Shown here piece after piece: positions 45,301 to 57,360 of a stretch of DNA of 64,000 bases. Made by a program: the position numbers and the translations under genes. Every line of letters begins with the position of its first letter. Position 1 is the stretch's first letter. The notes beneath the pieces are model-generated. The model was given only the letters and a program-made list of their open reading frames with translations, made no database searches and was not told the origin of the DNA. Source of the stretch: Mantamonas sphyraenae. Its lineage: Eukaryota; CRuMs; Mantamonadidae. The stretch lies in assembly GCA_026936335.1 (NCBI GenBank), contig JAPMXV010000011.1:62001-126000 (forward strand), written 5' to 3'.

Positions 45301-47372
45301 ACGCGCTCCTGGACGCCTTGCAGGCGGCCCAGGAGGAGCTTGACCTCGTGCGCAGCACGACCAACGAGAACAACGCCAACACGTACGGACGCAGGGGACA
45401 ATTGGGAGGACAGCAGCATCAGTTGCAGGGAAAGCGAGGGGGAAAGGATGTTCTGATGGTGGGGGGAGGACGTGCGACGGGCACAGGCACGGGAACTGGG
45501 GGTGAGGACGAGGGCGAGCAACAGCGCCAGGAGCATCTGGCCAACATTGTGCGAGACACGCGTCCCACAATTCTGCTTGTGGCCACACACCGGGGTTCGG
45601 TGAACTACGAACCGGACATGAGCCAGGAGCGCGTGATGGAGTTGATTGACGAGGTGCCGGGGCTCAAGGTGATTGCAGACCCCGTGGTGCTTGTGGACGG
45701 TGATCTGAGCAAGATCCAAAATGCCATCAGCCGGGCCATGATGAGTGTGAACGGGACGCCGCAAGACGAGCCGGAGTTTACGTCGTATGTGTTCAATTGT
45801 GTGCAGCTTGTGCTGCGCCGTGTGGTTGCACAGGGACGCACTCCCATCGTGGGCTGGGACGAGTTTGTGCACCTCATCGACGAGGAGGGCAAGCCACCCG
45901 TAACCGAATCCCAGCTCTACGCCATCATGCGCACCTTGCACGAAAGTGGCGACATCACATTGCACCGCGCAGATCTGCTGCGTGAAGCCATGGTCGATGC
46001 AGGTGCACAGGGCAGCAGTCCGCTGCTCTCGTCACGCAACGTCGTTGTCGTCCTCGAGCCCCAATGGCTGGCCCAGCTCGTGAGCAACACCCACCACGTC
46101 GTCTCGTCCGTCGACACCCAAATGAGCGGTCTCGTCACACACCAGAGCCTGGGCAACTTTCGCTTCCGCTACAAGTATTCCTTCCGCGAGGACCACCGCC
46201 GTTCGGCGTCGTCACAATCTCCGTCCCAATCGCATTCCTCTGCCTCTGCTGCCTCTGCTGCTTCTGCTGCTTCGTCCATGGCGGGCGTGGCTGGCGACTC
46301 TGCCATCGCACAGTCTGGTGGTGCAGAGAGCAGCAGCCAGGGTGGTAGTGTCAGCGAGAACGACGAGGCCGGGGAAGGGGTGTCATCTTCCTCCTCGTCG
46401 TCTTCGTCTGCTTCGTCTGTGGCAGGGACAACCACGGAGCAAGGAAAAGGGTTTCTGGTTCCAGCAGAGGCCGGTGGCAACGAGACCCTGTTGAAGATCA
46501 AGCGAGAGGATGGCATGGTGCACATCACAGTGGATCACTGGTTGCGCTCCATGGACGTCCTTCAGGTGCTCTACATGGTTGGCATGTCCTTCCCGGTGCC
46601 TGTGGGCGTCAGCGAGCGTGGCATTGCCCTGCACTCGTACTTCCCCTGCGTGGCACACACAGGCGACCCGCGATGGCAGGTGGAAAAGGACGAAATTGCC
46701 ATTGGGCGTCGCATGCGCTGTTCGACACACCCCAAACGCTTCCCGCCCGGGTTCTACCACCGCATGCAGCTGTGTGTCCTGCGCAATGGCTGGCAACTGC
46801 CCACGGTCAGGCACATGTCGCGGCATGGCATGCATGTGCAGTGGACCAGCGCAGGCGACGATCAGGACAACGAGGATGCCTCGCAGCAGGCAGAGCAGGA
46901 TGATGGCGACACGGAAGCCTCGGCCCCCGTTCGTTTCGACTGCCTCCTGCAGTACTGGCCCCAATTGGACGCCGTGGACATGACCATCAAGGCAGCTGTG
47001 GGTACGATGAAGCTACAGGAGCTGTGTGACTCCATGTGGCTCCTGCTGCACTCGTTCTGCTTCTCCGCCGGCGTCGGCCTCTCCACACACGAACTCGTGG
47101 CCACAGAGGTGCATGACCGCACCTACGCAGGCTTTGTGCCGGCCAAGAGTCGCTCTGTCAACACAACGGCGTCGTCGGGGACGTCGGCAGGCACAGGGAG
47201 TGTCTCAACTGGATCGACCGCCACAGGCCCGTCCACAGCACGCACTTTGCCTTCCCAAAACCTCTCCCAACGCTCTGCAGACACCCGATTGGCCCTGGAT
47301 CGTGGCAAGGGTTACCGCCAAACCTTGGATGTGGACCGCGTGCCGATCGCAGAGACGCAAAACACGCTGTGA
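40794..47372 (+). CDS. Subtilase-like/ankyrin/LRR/Roc-COR (Roco-type) giant protein
   Basis: Exons 40794-42081 and 42172-47372 (intron 42082-42171) give about 2,162 residues; ATG 40890 is an alternative start. Domain order follows. A subtilase-like domain (41030-42080) has VFLLEPANSF with Glu for the catalytic Asp, His at 41283 (EGHPFAF), CAAGNDH and SGTSMAT with Ser at 41928. After poly-Ser come ankyrin-like repeats (42640-43080; GWQFVHLAAFLGDTDAMRWL) and leucine-rich repeats (43500-44090; LTELDLSNNRLSHLDLSG). A Roc-like domain has a degenerate P-loop (TDNRRMGQT), a switch II-like block NLWQWSGHE and the block TILLVATHRG. A COR domain (45760-47100) includes VVVLEPQWLAQLVSN. There is no kinase. 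Roco proteins act as dimeric signalling scaffolds; here the GTPase looks inactive. The intron is stop-free and a multiple of three. Confidence 0.8.
42256..42318 (+). repeat. Ser-coding TCN/TCA trinucleotide repeat
   Basis: A run of TCC and then about twelve TCA units encodes a polyserine tract of about 20 residues between the subtilase-like and ankyrin regions of the Roco-type protein. Confidence 0.9.
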
Positions 47373-47387
47373 GAGCCAACCTGAAGA

Positions 47388-48093
47388 ATGTACGTAATAT
47401 CTGCATACACACACACCATCCGCTTCCCCCTTGCTCTCTGCTGACACGATGCCGATCCTTACATTGCACCCTGTGCATTCCCAGGGCGTTGACGCTGACG
47501 GACTTGTTCCTCTCGGCGCTGCTGTTCATCAATGGCCTGGTCATCATTCGCAAGAGAGAGTTGCGCAAGGGTACGTGGCAGCGAGGCGCGACGGGGGGGC
47601 GTGGGAACAGGTCGGATGCAGTGCGTGTGTGCATGTGTGCGTGTGTGCATGTGTTGCACATGTTCCGGCGGTTGTACACGTCCAGCAGTGCACACGCACG
47701 TGGTGAGAGGCCGTCCATGCCAAAACGCGTGGCTCCGAGAGCCCTTCACAGGGCTTGTGTGTCACCGCCATATGCCTGAAACGCTCAGACTACACTTGAG
47801 TGGCATGTGGTGTTGTGCTGGCGTCCAATCACGAATGAGACGTGGTGCTTGCGCGTGTGAGAGGGAGGTGGGAAAGAGGAGGAAGCGCGCCGCTGACGTG
47901 GCTGGCCTCCACTCACACTGCCCTGCACCGTCACACAGTGGGCTGGATGCCACCCAAGAAGTCACAGGTGATGTATGATCCAACACCGTTCCAATTGCGC
48001 GTGCAAGAGATTGTAGTCCATCTCTCCAAGCTACAGGTGCTGCTCATCACTGCCAACGTCATCTCGGTTGTGCTGCTCGTCCTGTTTGGATGA
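47388..48093 (+). CDS. YOS1: Yos1/IER3IP1-type ER-Golgi membrane protein
   Basis: Exons 47388-47389, 47485-47570 and 47939-48093 (introns 47390-47484 and 47571-47938) give 80 residues (human 82). The product begins MALTLTDLFLSALLFINGL, as in MAFTLYSLLQAALL of human, followed by RKRELRKVGWMPPKKSQ and a C-terminal helix ending ISVVLLVLFG (human IVLLLLFG). Two membrane helices are expected. By family it acts in ER-to-Golgi vesicle transport. The start codon itself is split: AT, then a GTACGT donor, and G is the first base of exon 2. The start lies 15 bp after the stop of the Roco-type gene on the same strand, so its promoter must overlap that gene. Intron 2 (368 nt) is CA/TG-rich with nothing else visible. 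Confidence 0.9.
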
Positions 48094-48207
48094 TGCGTCT
48101 CTGTGTCTCTGTGTTTCGCCTCCTCTCCTCCCCCTCCCCCTCCCCCCCTCATCCTCCTTGCATTCAATGAATCTCCCAAATTCCTGGCCCAGCCCAGACC
48201 AAAGCAA

Positions 48208-49854
48208 ATGTCCAACAGCTCCAAAGTGGTTCGTGCCTGTACGTTTCTTGCCGCGCACAACACCAGGGATCTTGCAACTCGCATGCACACACGTTGCAGC
48301 CACTCACACACACACACACTCTCTCTCTCCCCACGCGCTTTGCTCTGCACAGTTGCCAAGGCCACGAAGAAGCTGGAGGACCACAATGAGATCGACTTTG
48401 TGTCCTCGGGTTTCGACAAAAAGTACCGCAAGGCCCTGGAGGCGGTGAAACAGTACGTGGAGAGACTGTGCATGAGTCGTGACTACATCACACGCTGTGA
48501 TGCGCGGTCTCGCGTTGCGTATTGGACATAGGATGGGAGTGCGCAGAAGCGGAGTGACCTGGGTAAGCAATCTCTGACGCGCCAACCCGGTCGGGCACAC
48601 CGCACCCCGCCCTGGCACCACACACAGGTACGCCGATTACCCATGGGGCGACGAAACGTGCACCCCAATTCACTTGGTCCAGATTGCCGAGATGTTTCCG
48701 GTGTACGTGAGCTCGCAGGTGGCCAATGGACACTCGCAGGACGAAAACTGGAAGCTGTGGCTGGATTCGTGCCTGGCCCTGCTGCAGGCCATCCGCATGC
48801 AGCCACACATCGATGCCGAAGACCGAGCAGCCCTGCACGACTCCACATGGGTGGCCATCATGCAACTGTTCACCACAGCCGAGGAGTTCTCCCATGTGAT
48901 GCGCCTGTGCGAGATGACACGCACTTACTTTGTGGAGGAGTTCAAACGAGGTCAGATTTCCGCGTTCCACACCCCACACACACACACACACACACACATG
49001 TCCCTTCACACGCAAGCACACGCACACAACAACGACACACACACGCACACACACTGTGTTGAACGTGTTACACCCCCCACCCCCTTGCCTCCCACAAGCA
49101 CATGACGCTTGTTGGGAAGGTGCAAAAGGTGGCGGGAGGGCTCAATGCCAAAGTTCCCCGACCGCCCACCCGTCCGACACACAGTCACTGACACGCAGAC
49201 ACAGACGAGTCATCGTACAACCTATTCTTATTGCCCATGATTACGGCGGTGGTGCACCAGTACGCAAGCATCAACATTCGCAAGAAGGAGCTGGAGGCAA
49301 ACCAGGGAACGACGAAGCAGTTCCAGGAGCAACGGCGTCGAGGCCTGTCCCTCAACCGCAGCGCCTCGGACATGGACCAACTGCTCAAGCCATTGCTGGA
49401 GGCACACGACACAGCCGCCGCCGTCCGGCAGCTCATCACAGACATGCTCGACCTCGAGGAGAACGCACAGATGAAGATGCTTGAACTGCTGCGTTGTTCG
49501 GCCTCAGACACTCTCATTCCACTCAGCGAACTGTTCTTTGAATACTTTCCCATCAGTGAGACCATCACTGCGGAGCAAACCGCACCGGAGACTCGCGACG
49601 ATGCAGGGGACAAGGAAAAGGCAGGCGAACAGAACGACGACGCCACGGGCGAAGACAACGACGACCACGGCGACGACGACCACACAGACGCCCACGAGGA
49701 AGAAGATTCAGAGTCCGAAACCGCTCACGGTGAGCATGGCGAGCAAACGAGTGAAGACGAAATCGTGGAGGTGGTGGACGACGATGAGAACAGCGACCAC
49801 TCAACCACTACCACCACCACCCTCCTGCAAGTGCCAAGTACACCCACCAGCAAA

Positions 49855-49885
<31 letters not shown>

Positions 49886-52800
49886 CAAGCACACCTACAG
49901 ACGTGGAAGTCTCCCAAATCGCAGAGGCTGCGTTGTCACCCATGCCGCCGTCTTCTTCCTCCTCCTCCTCCGCGTCCAGGATAGACAGCGGTGAAGGTGT
50001 CGGAGGCAGCGGTTCGTCGCCTGGTACATCGCCACGTGCTCATATGGGACCTCACATCGACGAGCAAGAGACTGAAATGGGGTTGGCACGTGTGCCTGGC
50101 GGCACAAAGAACTACGTGCTGACGCGCACTGAGAGCGTACGTCGTGCATCCATGGTGGCAGGCCGCGGCGACTACCAAAACAGATCCAATGTGCGCTTTT
50201 CCATGATCCTCAGCTCGCCCATGGACCACACAGAGACCCACCTGCAGCTGGATCCGTATGGCGACGAACCGCAGTCGGAGATCTTCCTCGACGCCGTGGC
50301 AAACATTGTCATGCAGCCCGACTTTCGCATTGCCATGGTCGGTCTCAAGCTCATGCGATCCACCTGCAAGCCCGTGGCAGGTGTGCCCGAGGACCGCGTG
50401 CGCGTCATTGCTGGCGCAGTGGGCGTGTGGATGGACCACTTCCTCAGCCGCACAGGCGAGGGCGACTATGAAATGGACGTCATCGAGGCATTCACAGAGT
50501 ATGTGGTGCCCTGGCTCGAGCAGTGTGATAAGGTGTACCGCGACGTGCTGTGTCAGATGTGCATCCCGTCGCCGCCGGCCTCCATGCGAAGAGGTCCCAT
50601 CTGGATGGTGCAACGCACACGCACGGCCGCCTCCGTCGAAGCCACCACTCGTCGATTGCGCTACCTTGTCATGCGCTTCATCAAGATCGGCTCCATGCAC
50701 AGTTTCAAGCACTGTGTCGAGCTCGTGTACCCGTTCTGGCTCGACCACCTTGCGCCGCGCACCTTTGGAACCGTGATGAAGCCGCAGGACAGGCCCGAAC
50801 CTGCCCTTCTGCGCCTGGGCAACACCAAGTTTCGCATCGACACGGACATTGCCGCCATGCTGCGCAACGTCCTCGAGTTTAAGGAGGCCTACACGCTCAC
50901 CCAGCTGCTGGAGCAGGAGGAGAGTGCAGGCGACGCAGGTTCCTCCTCTTCCTCTTCCTCCTCATCCTCGGAGCGCGGGGATGGCCAATCCAGCGAAGGC
51001 CAGGACAGTGAAGGGGGACCCAAGTCGTCCTTCAACGACGTGGTGCGCTTCAACGGCCGCACCGTGCCCATTAGCCTCATCCTCAAGGCGCGCTTCCAGG
51101 ACTTTGAGTTTCTGCTGTCGCAGTTTGAGCGTGCTGTGACGGGCAGCAATGGGGACAGCGGACGCACAAGCCGCAACGCCGTAAACGAAGATGGCTGGGC
51201 CGAGGATGCAAGCTCGGGCGACGACATGCTGACCACCCTGGACGACTCTGCGTTGGGCAGCGACAAGGACGCCTCGTTTGAGGAGCAACGCGAGTTTATC
51301 ATGAAGAACAAGTCGATCCAGCGTGGCACGCGCTGGATGGAGCTTCTGATTGCCATTGGCGCCCGTGTGCCTCTGGAGGTCATTTTCGCGTGTCTGGGCA
51401 CCGACATGTCTGTCAAGCAGGCCTACCAATTGCTGGAGATGGTCTTTCGTCTGCTGGCACGCGACCCATTTATTGGGGGTTCGCTGAATTATTCGCACGA
51501 GGAGCTGCTGCCCCTGCTGACCCTCCTCGTGACCAAGTTTCCACGGCGCTCTAGCCCAGACTACTCGCGCTTCATCATTCTGCTGCTCAAGCTCATCGAG
51601 TATGCGTTTGGGGCGCCGATTGCCATTGAAAAGAGCAACATGTTGCGCGACGACAAGACGGCCACCGCGGGGCGCTCGGAGGTGGAGGCTCGGTTTGCCA
51701 AAAGCACTCTGGGTGCGTCGGCACAGCAGCAGCAACAGGGAGAGGTTGTGATCAAGCGCAACGTAACGGAGGACAGAGAACCCTTCATCGAGGTGACGAT
51801 GGACGACATGTTCCTCCTGCTTGTGCTGGAGCATGTGAACGACGAGGACGAGTTTGTGGTGTGCAGCGCAGTGCATTGCCTGCACGCGCTGAGCAATGTG
51901 GGCGTGGTGCACCGCTCCATGGTGACCAACGCACACGAGTTTCTTATGCAACACCACGAAACCATTGCGTACCGGCTGTGGACGGTGTCGCAGCCGGAGT
52001 ACTCGGTGGTGCAGAAGCAACTCATCGACCTGTTCCACTTTTTCATGCGTCAATCGCACGCAATTGTACAGAAGCCTATCGACAGATCGTTTGAGAGCGA
52101 AGACTGGTTGGAGCGGTATGCAGCCATCAACCGCGCTGTTGGCCTGCTCAATTGGCCCATGGTACAGAAAGAAGACATTGAAGACTGCACCGAAGAGGTG
52201 ATTGGGTCCGCCTCTGCGCAGATGCTGCGTTCGCTCAGCGATCCCAATTCGCACGTGCGCACACGCGCGGAAATGACCATCAAGAGTCTGGACAGGGTTG
52301 TGCTCGACCGCATGGTGTATGCCCTGAGTGCATACTACATTGGCACGTCGGTGCGTGTGCGCACGGCTGTGGTGAAGGAGGTGCACGTGCTCAAGACTCT
52401 GGTGCCCCACTACGACTTTCCCCTGGACACTCGCTTTTCCCTCTCGCAACTCACCACAAGCATGGGCATGAAGTCGGATGCCAAGCCAAAGCCGCGTGTG
52501 CAGGAGGTCAACCGCTACCGCGACCTCAGCGCACGCGTGGCCAACACGCTGCCGAAAGAATTGGTCAATGCCTCGGGTCTCGCGGATGTGGCCAACGGAG
52601 CCAACGGCGACGGTGCTGGCGGTGACAACTCGGGCAGCAGCAGCAACAACAGCGGTGGAGCTGGTGGTGGAGCTGGTGGGGCACGTATAGGTGCGCGAGC
52701 AAGTGCAAGCGACGGGGCAAGCAGTTTGGCACGGCAGGCTGTGCGCCAGAGCTCCATGGACAGCGAACTCATGCGCAGTGCATTGGATGCCGAGGACGAG

Positions 52801-55800
52801 GAGGGCGAGGAGGACAACAATGAGAATGACGAAGAGGAGGAGGAGGAGGAGGAGAACGCCCAAGGACGAGCCATGTCGGTGACAGACACGGTGCTCAAAG
52901 CGGCAGCCATGGCGGCGGGCCAGCAAGCGGACAAGGACAAAGACAAGGTTGCGACGGCGCAGGTGGGCCGCACAGACTCGGTGACTCGCAGCGGCAGCAC
53001 GGCGAGCGTGAGGCAACAAAGCACGCACCGAGAACGAGGAGCGTCAGGAACAAGAGCAGGTGCGGCGACGCAAGAGCAGGACGAAGTGGCAGAGTATGCG
53101 TCGCAGCTGCGTGCTCGCACAGAGCTGATCAACAACCGAGTGCGTGCGTGGAAAGCCAAGTCGAAAAAGAAGCGGCAGGAGCGTCTGCGTGCAGGCAAGG
53201 CCAACGAAGACGACCATGCGCTGTACAATCTCAAGGCCATGCTGATGACGCTGGCATTTGAAAACATTGCGCGTGCGGCGTTGTACAAACCGTTGGATCC
53301 CGAGGATCCGGCCAACGACCAGTTCCGGCGCACGACAGCCAGCATTTTTCTGCAGGTGAAGGAGATGCGAGAGGGCAGTGAGGCGTTGGATGAGCTGATG
53401 CGTGGCCATTTGCTCATGTTTTCGTACCTGCAGGGCTGCACGAATGTGCTCATCCACAACCGGTCCATCTCTGACGAGCGGCTGGTGACGTACTTTCTGC
53501 GCGACATGGACGAGGTGTTCAAGCGCGTGGACTTCAACACTATGCACCCGATCATTTGCGAGTCATGGCTGCAGATGTTGCAGGCCATGCTGTCGCACTA
53601 CGAACTGGTGGCCACCGAGGACAACCTGACCAAGGTGGCCGCACGCGAGGAGCCCACGCGGCGAGTGGTCCAGCATGTGTTGCGCTGTGTGGACGGCAAG
53701 AATGTGACGGACGAGTGCAAAGTGCTGGCCATCAATTGCTGCTGGCTGACGGTGCACCGCTGGCGTCCGCTTGCTGTCGCTTCGCTCTTTGACATGCTGC
53801 GCATCATGTGCAACACGTACGTCAACTACGAAACACCCGAGGTGGCTGGCGCCGCGTATGTGTGCCTGCAGGAGATCTTTCGCGTGTATGCCAACGCAGG
53901 CGTGTTTATCCACGTGTTCAAGCTGGACATCGACAGCGAAGACTTTACGGTGACGGAAAACGAGTTTTTCGGCATCATTGAGAATCTGGTGAACGATCCG
54001 ACGTGTGGCCTGCAGATGTACGACCCCATCGAAGACGTACTGGAGTCGATTTCATTCTTCAACCTGAGCAACTCGCAGTTTACGCACGTGATGTACAACC
54101 TGGCCAAGTACGTGCGCACTGTGGTGCTGAAGGAGCAGCTGCCCGACCATCTCATCTTTGCCTTTCGTCGCTTCCTGCGCAGCATCACGCACGAGTATCC
54201 GGACGCAGACTACTCGGTGGTGCTCAACATCATCAGCGTGCTGCTGGAAAACTCGTTGGAAAAGTTCACCGAGCTGGTGGAGCCCGTGCAAACCCTGCTG
54301 GAGTTTGGCATCCAATCGACAGAGTGTGACCTGTCCGGTGACGCCGTTCACAAGTTCATGGCCACTGTGGCGTGGTTCTTCCGCTACTCGCGACACAAGT
54401 TTTCGCGGCCTGTGGCAGAGCTGCTGCGCGATTTTCTCAAACACCTGACGTACGCGATGCCGCGCAACCACATGAAGCGCATCCGCATCTCGGAGCAGCT
54501 GCAGTCGTACGTACGCATGTGCATGTACGACCTTGCCAACCTGCAGATGCAGGTGCAGAACGATGAACTGAACGCACTCGTGCAGCGCAACGAGGGCGGC
54601 CCACGCAAGTTGAACAACCGCAGCATCAGTCAGGCAGCGCTGGGACGCTCCGCCATCAAAGGAGCCAAGGCAAAGCGAGATGGTGACAGCAGCAGCAGCA
54701 GCAGCAGTGGCGGAAAGGGAAAGGGCAAAGGCAAAGGCAAGGAAAGCAAGGACGGCGCAGTGAAGTCGGCGGCACCCTCGCTGTCCTCAGTGGGCGGAGG
54801 TGGCCTGGGATCAGATGGGTTTGGGGCAGCGGGACAGTATTCGAGCTCGGCGCTGGCGGCGCGACGCAAGAAGGAAAAGGAGGAGGGCAAACGCAAGGGC
54901 AAGGGAGGAGGAGGAGGCGACGGCGGCGGCAGTGGTGGCAGTGGCGGTGGCCTGTTGGCCAATGGACGTAGCTCGAGTGGACCTACATCGATGGACAGCA
55001 CGACCGCCAATGTGTTTTCGCAAGCGAGGATGACCAAGCTACATGTGGAAAGGCAGAAGAAAGCACCGATGATCATGAAGCTGTCGGAGGAGTATCTGGG
55101 GAGGTCCTACGTGACGAAGCACATGGGGTACTATGTGCAGGAGATGATCACGTATCTGGGCCACGTTCCGGACAAGCCCGAGTTTCGACACGCCAAGGCC
55201 GATGTGGCACACTACCTGTGTATGCAGTCGATGTACATCCACAAGCAACGCAGCAACATGTGGGAGATGGCCCTGCAGGAGCCAGGGTCCCTCGTGCGGG
55301 GCGACGATACACACAAGCTCCTGGACCAGTTCCGCACCTGCGAGTGGCTACTGCTCGACCTGTGCACACACACGGGCGTGCTGCTCAAGCATGAGCGCGA
55401 ACACTGGGACAGCAAGATTAGCCGCTATGTGCAAAAGTCGCTGGAGACGCTGGTGCCTGTGCGAGGCCTGGGTCGCGAGTTTGAGTTTACCCTGACACAT
55501 GCACAGACGCTGATGCACACGTTTCTGTGCGTGCAAATCTACACCTACTTTCTGGTGCGCAACGAGAAGGACGAAAACGTGCATCTGGCGTTCTGGAACC
55601 CGCTGTGGAGTCTGCTGGTCAAGCATCTGATCCCGTCGTCAGGCATCCAGGCCGAAGACGACGAAACCGGCGGCGCAGGCAGCTCCTCGTCGTCGTCGTC
55701 CGCCGCATCGAACAGCAACAAGCGTCGTTCGATGACTGGGATCAAGGGTGACGAGATCCTGGTGTTGTCGGAGATCCACTCGCCCGGGATGGGCCTTCTG

Positions 55801-56118
55801 TGGGCTCTGTTTGTCAACACAGTGATGGTGTTCCAAACCATTTCGCCCTCGCTGTTGGCCATCTACGGGCCGTATTGGATGACAGCGGTGGCCATCATCG
55901 AGGAGAGACTTCCGAATCTCGGTGCCAAAGAGATCCGTCCCCTGCGCAGGCTGATTGCCTCTGTGTACCGGGGACACACCAGTGTGGGCAAGGAGTCGTC
56001 GCCAGAGGACGTGCAGGAGCTGTTCAGGCAGCAGCTGTTCTATCTGGTAAGCGAGAGCAGCCTGACGACGCTGTTTACTCAGTTTGCGTCGTCGGACGAG
56101 CTCAAGGAACTGTTGTGA
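48208..56118 (+). CDS. Giant helical-repeat protein, family not recognised
   Basis: Exons 48208-48238, 48353-48452, 48628-48950 and 49199-56118 (the last acceptor could be 49204) give about 2,457 residues. It is mostly amphipathic helix, as in HEAT/ARM-type scaffolds, broken by acidic, Ser/Asn- and Gly-rich linkers. Conserved-looking blocks are YADYPWGDETCTPIHLVQIA near the N-terminus, PDFRIAMVGLKLMRSTCKPV, FVVCSAVHCLHALSNVGVVH, DMDEVFKRVDFNTMHPIICE, and a C-terminal region with FRTCEWLLLDLCTHTGVLLK and IHSPGMGLLWALFVNTVMVF. There is no enzyme motif, signal peptide or certain membrane helix. The size and layout recall channel or trafficking scaffolds such as UNC80 or Furry, but I could not match motifs to either. 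It ends 47 bp from the convergent RTRAF gene. Confidence 0.8.
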
Positions 56119-56165
56119 GGGGGAAAGAGAGACACAGAGAGAGAGAGAGAGTATGCACCGTGTAT

Positions 56166-57227
56166 TCAGCGACCCACTTTGCCCAGTTTGGTGTTTGTCT
56201 TTGGATCGGCCGTGTACTCTTGGACGGCGACTATGATCTGGTTGATGTTGTCCTGCAGCTCACGCAGGTCTTCGATGTACAAAAGGCGCAGAATCTTTGC
56301 CATGTGATTGATGGTGGCATCGCCTGTGTCAAACCCCAGCGGTGACACAGAATCGTCCGCCAGAGCAGCCTGTGCTCGCTGCAAAGCCGAGAGCTGCCCG
56401 CTGCCGTGGCTGCTGCTGCTGCTGCTGCTCTGCTTCTGCTGCTGTTCCAGTGTGTGTTTGCCCAGGGCATTGGTGACGGTGGCACGCACGATTTTGAGGA
56501 CGTCCCCAGGCTCGTCGTCAGGGTGGACGGGAATGGTGAGGGCGTCGGCGAGGGCCATGAGCGCATCCAGCGTGTCTTGGTCGTCCAGGTCGACATCCAG
56601 CTCGCCTGTGGCACCATCCTCCACGTCCATACCGACATTTGAGGAAGAGGAGGAGGAGGAGGAGGAGGAAGAAGAAGTGCTGGTGCTGGTGCCTGGCCCG
56701 TTGAAACTGTCCTTGTTGTCGCGGTACTCCAGAGCGACGGCAAACGAAAGCAGCCAGTGCACGATGGCGGCCGTGGACTCGCTCTTTCCAGGCGCATACG
56801 TCAGGGGACAGCCCAGGTCATCCAAGTACTGTCCAGTGTGTTGTTTCGTGCGTGGGGAGGGAGTGGAGGGGCGTGTGTGAGCGCGGCGACAAACGGCGAG
56901 GCACATTTCCCAAGAATCCGCACACAGAGACACAGTGGTCGCCATGGCACACTACCTTTTGCAGATGGGCATCCCACTCGGAGGCATCCGAGTCAAAGTC
57001 GCGCAGGGGCTCGCGTTTCTCGATGGGCTGTGCTCGGATCTTTGTGTCTTCCAACCAGGCGACGAGGGGACGCAGCTCGGCTTGATCTGGGTCCCAGGGC
57101 ACACACAGCGTTAGCAAACACGAATGAGGATTGGTGCCATGTAGTGTCAACACAGCCTACCTAAAATGTCAAACTGCTCTGCACGAGGGTACTCCAGCAC
57201 GGCAAAGCGAGTGGCCCATTGCGACAT
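56166..57227 (-). CDS. RTRAF: RTRAF (hCLE/C14orf166) homologue
   Basis: Exons 57227-57161, 57086-56956 and 56828-56166 (introns 57087-57160 and 56829-56955) give 286 residues (human 244). The start MSQWATRFAVLEYPRAEQFD matches human MFRRKLTALDYHNPAGFN in pattern. Then come LRPLVAWLEDTKIR (human FRNFIVWLEDQKIR), YLDDLGCPL, IVHWLLSFAVALEYRDN and the near-identical end LGFDTGDATINHMAKILRLL through ADPKTNTKLGKVGR. Extra length is a Ser tract and a Gln/Ser insert. By family it is a component of the tRNA-splicing ligase complex and of RNA transport granules. It shares a 133-bp divergent region with the next gene. Confidence 0.93.
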
Positions 57228-57360
57228 GGCAGGCAGGAGAACTCTGAGAAAGGATGGTGAGGGCGACGCCGACGAAGAAGAGGGAGCGGCTTGAAACAGG
57301 AACACTGACACACTGTGTGCTTGATGCATGTGTGGATGGGTGTGGGATGTGTGTTCTCAG

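Noticed and set aside
48208-56118. Naming the giant helical protein UNC80 or Furry
   Set aside because: The size and helical layout fit, but I could not place any diagnostic motif with certainty.
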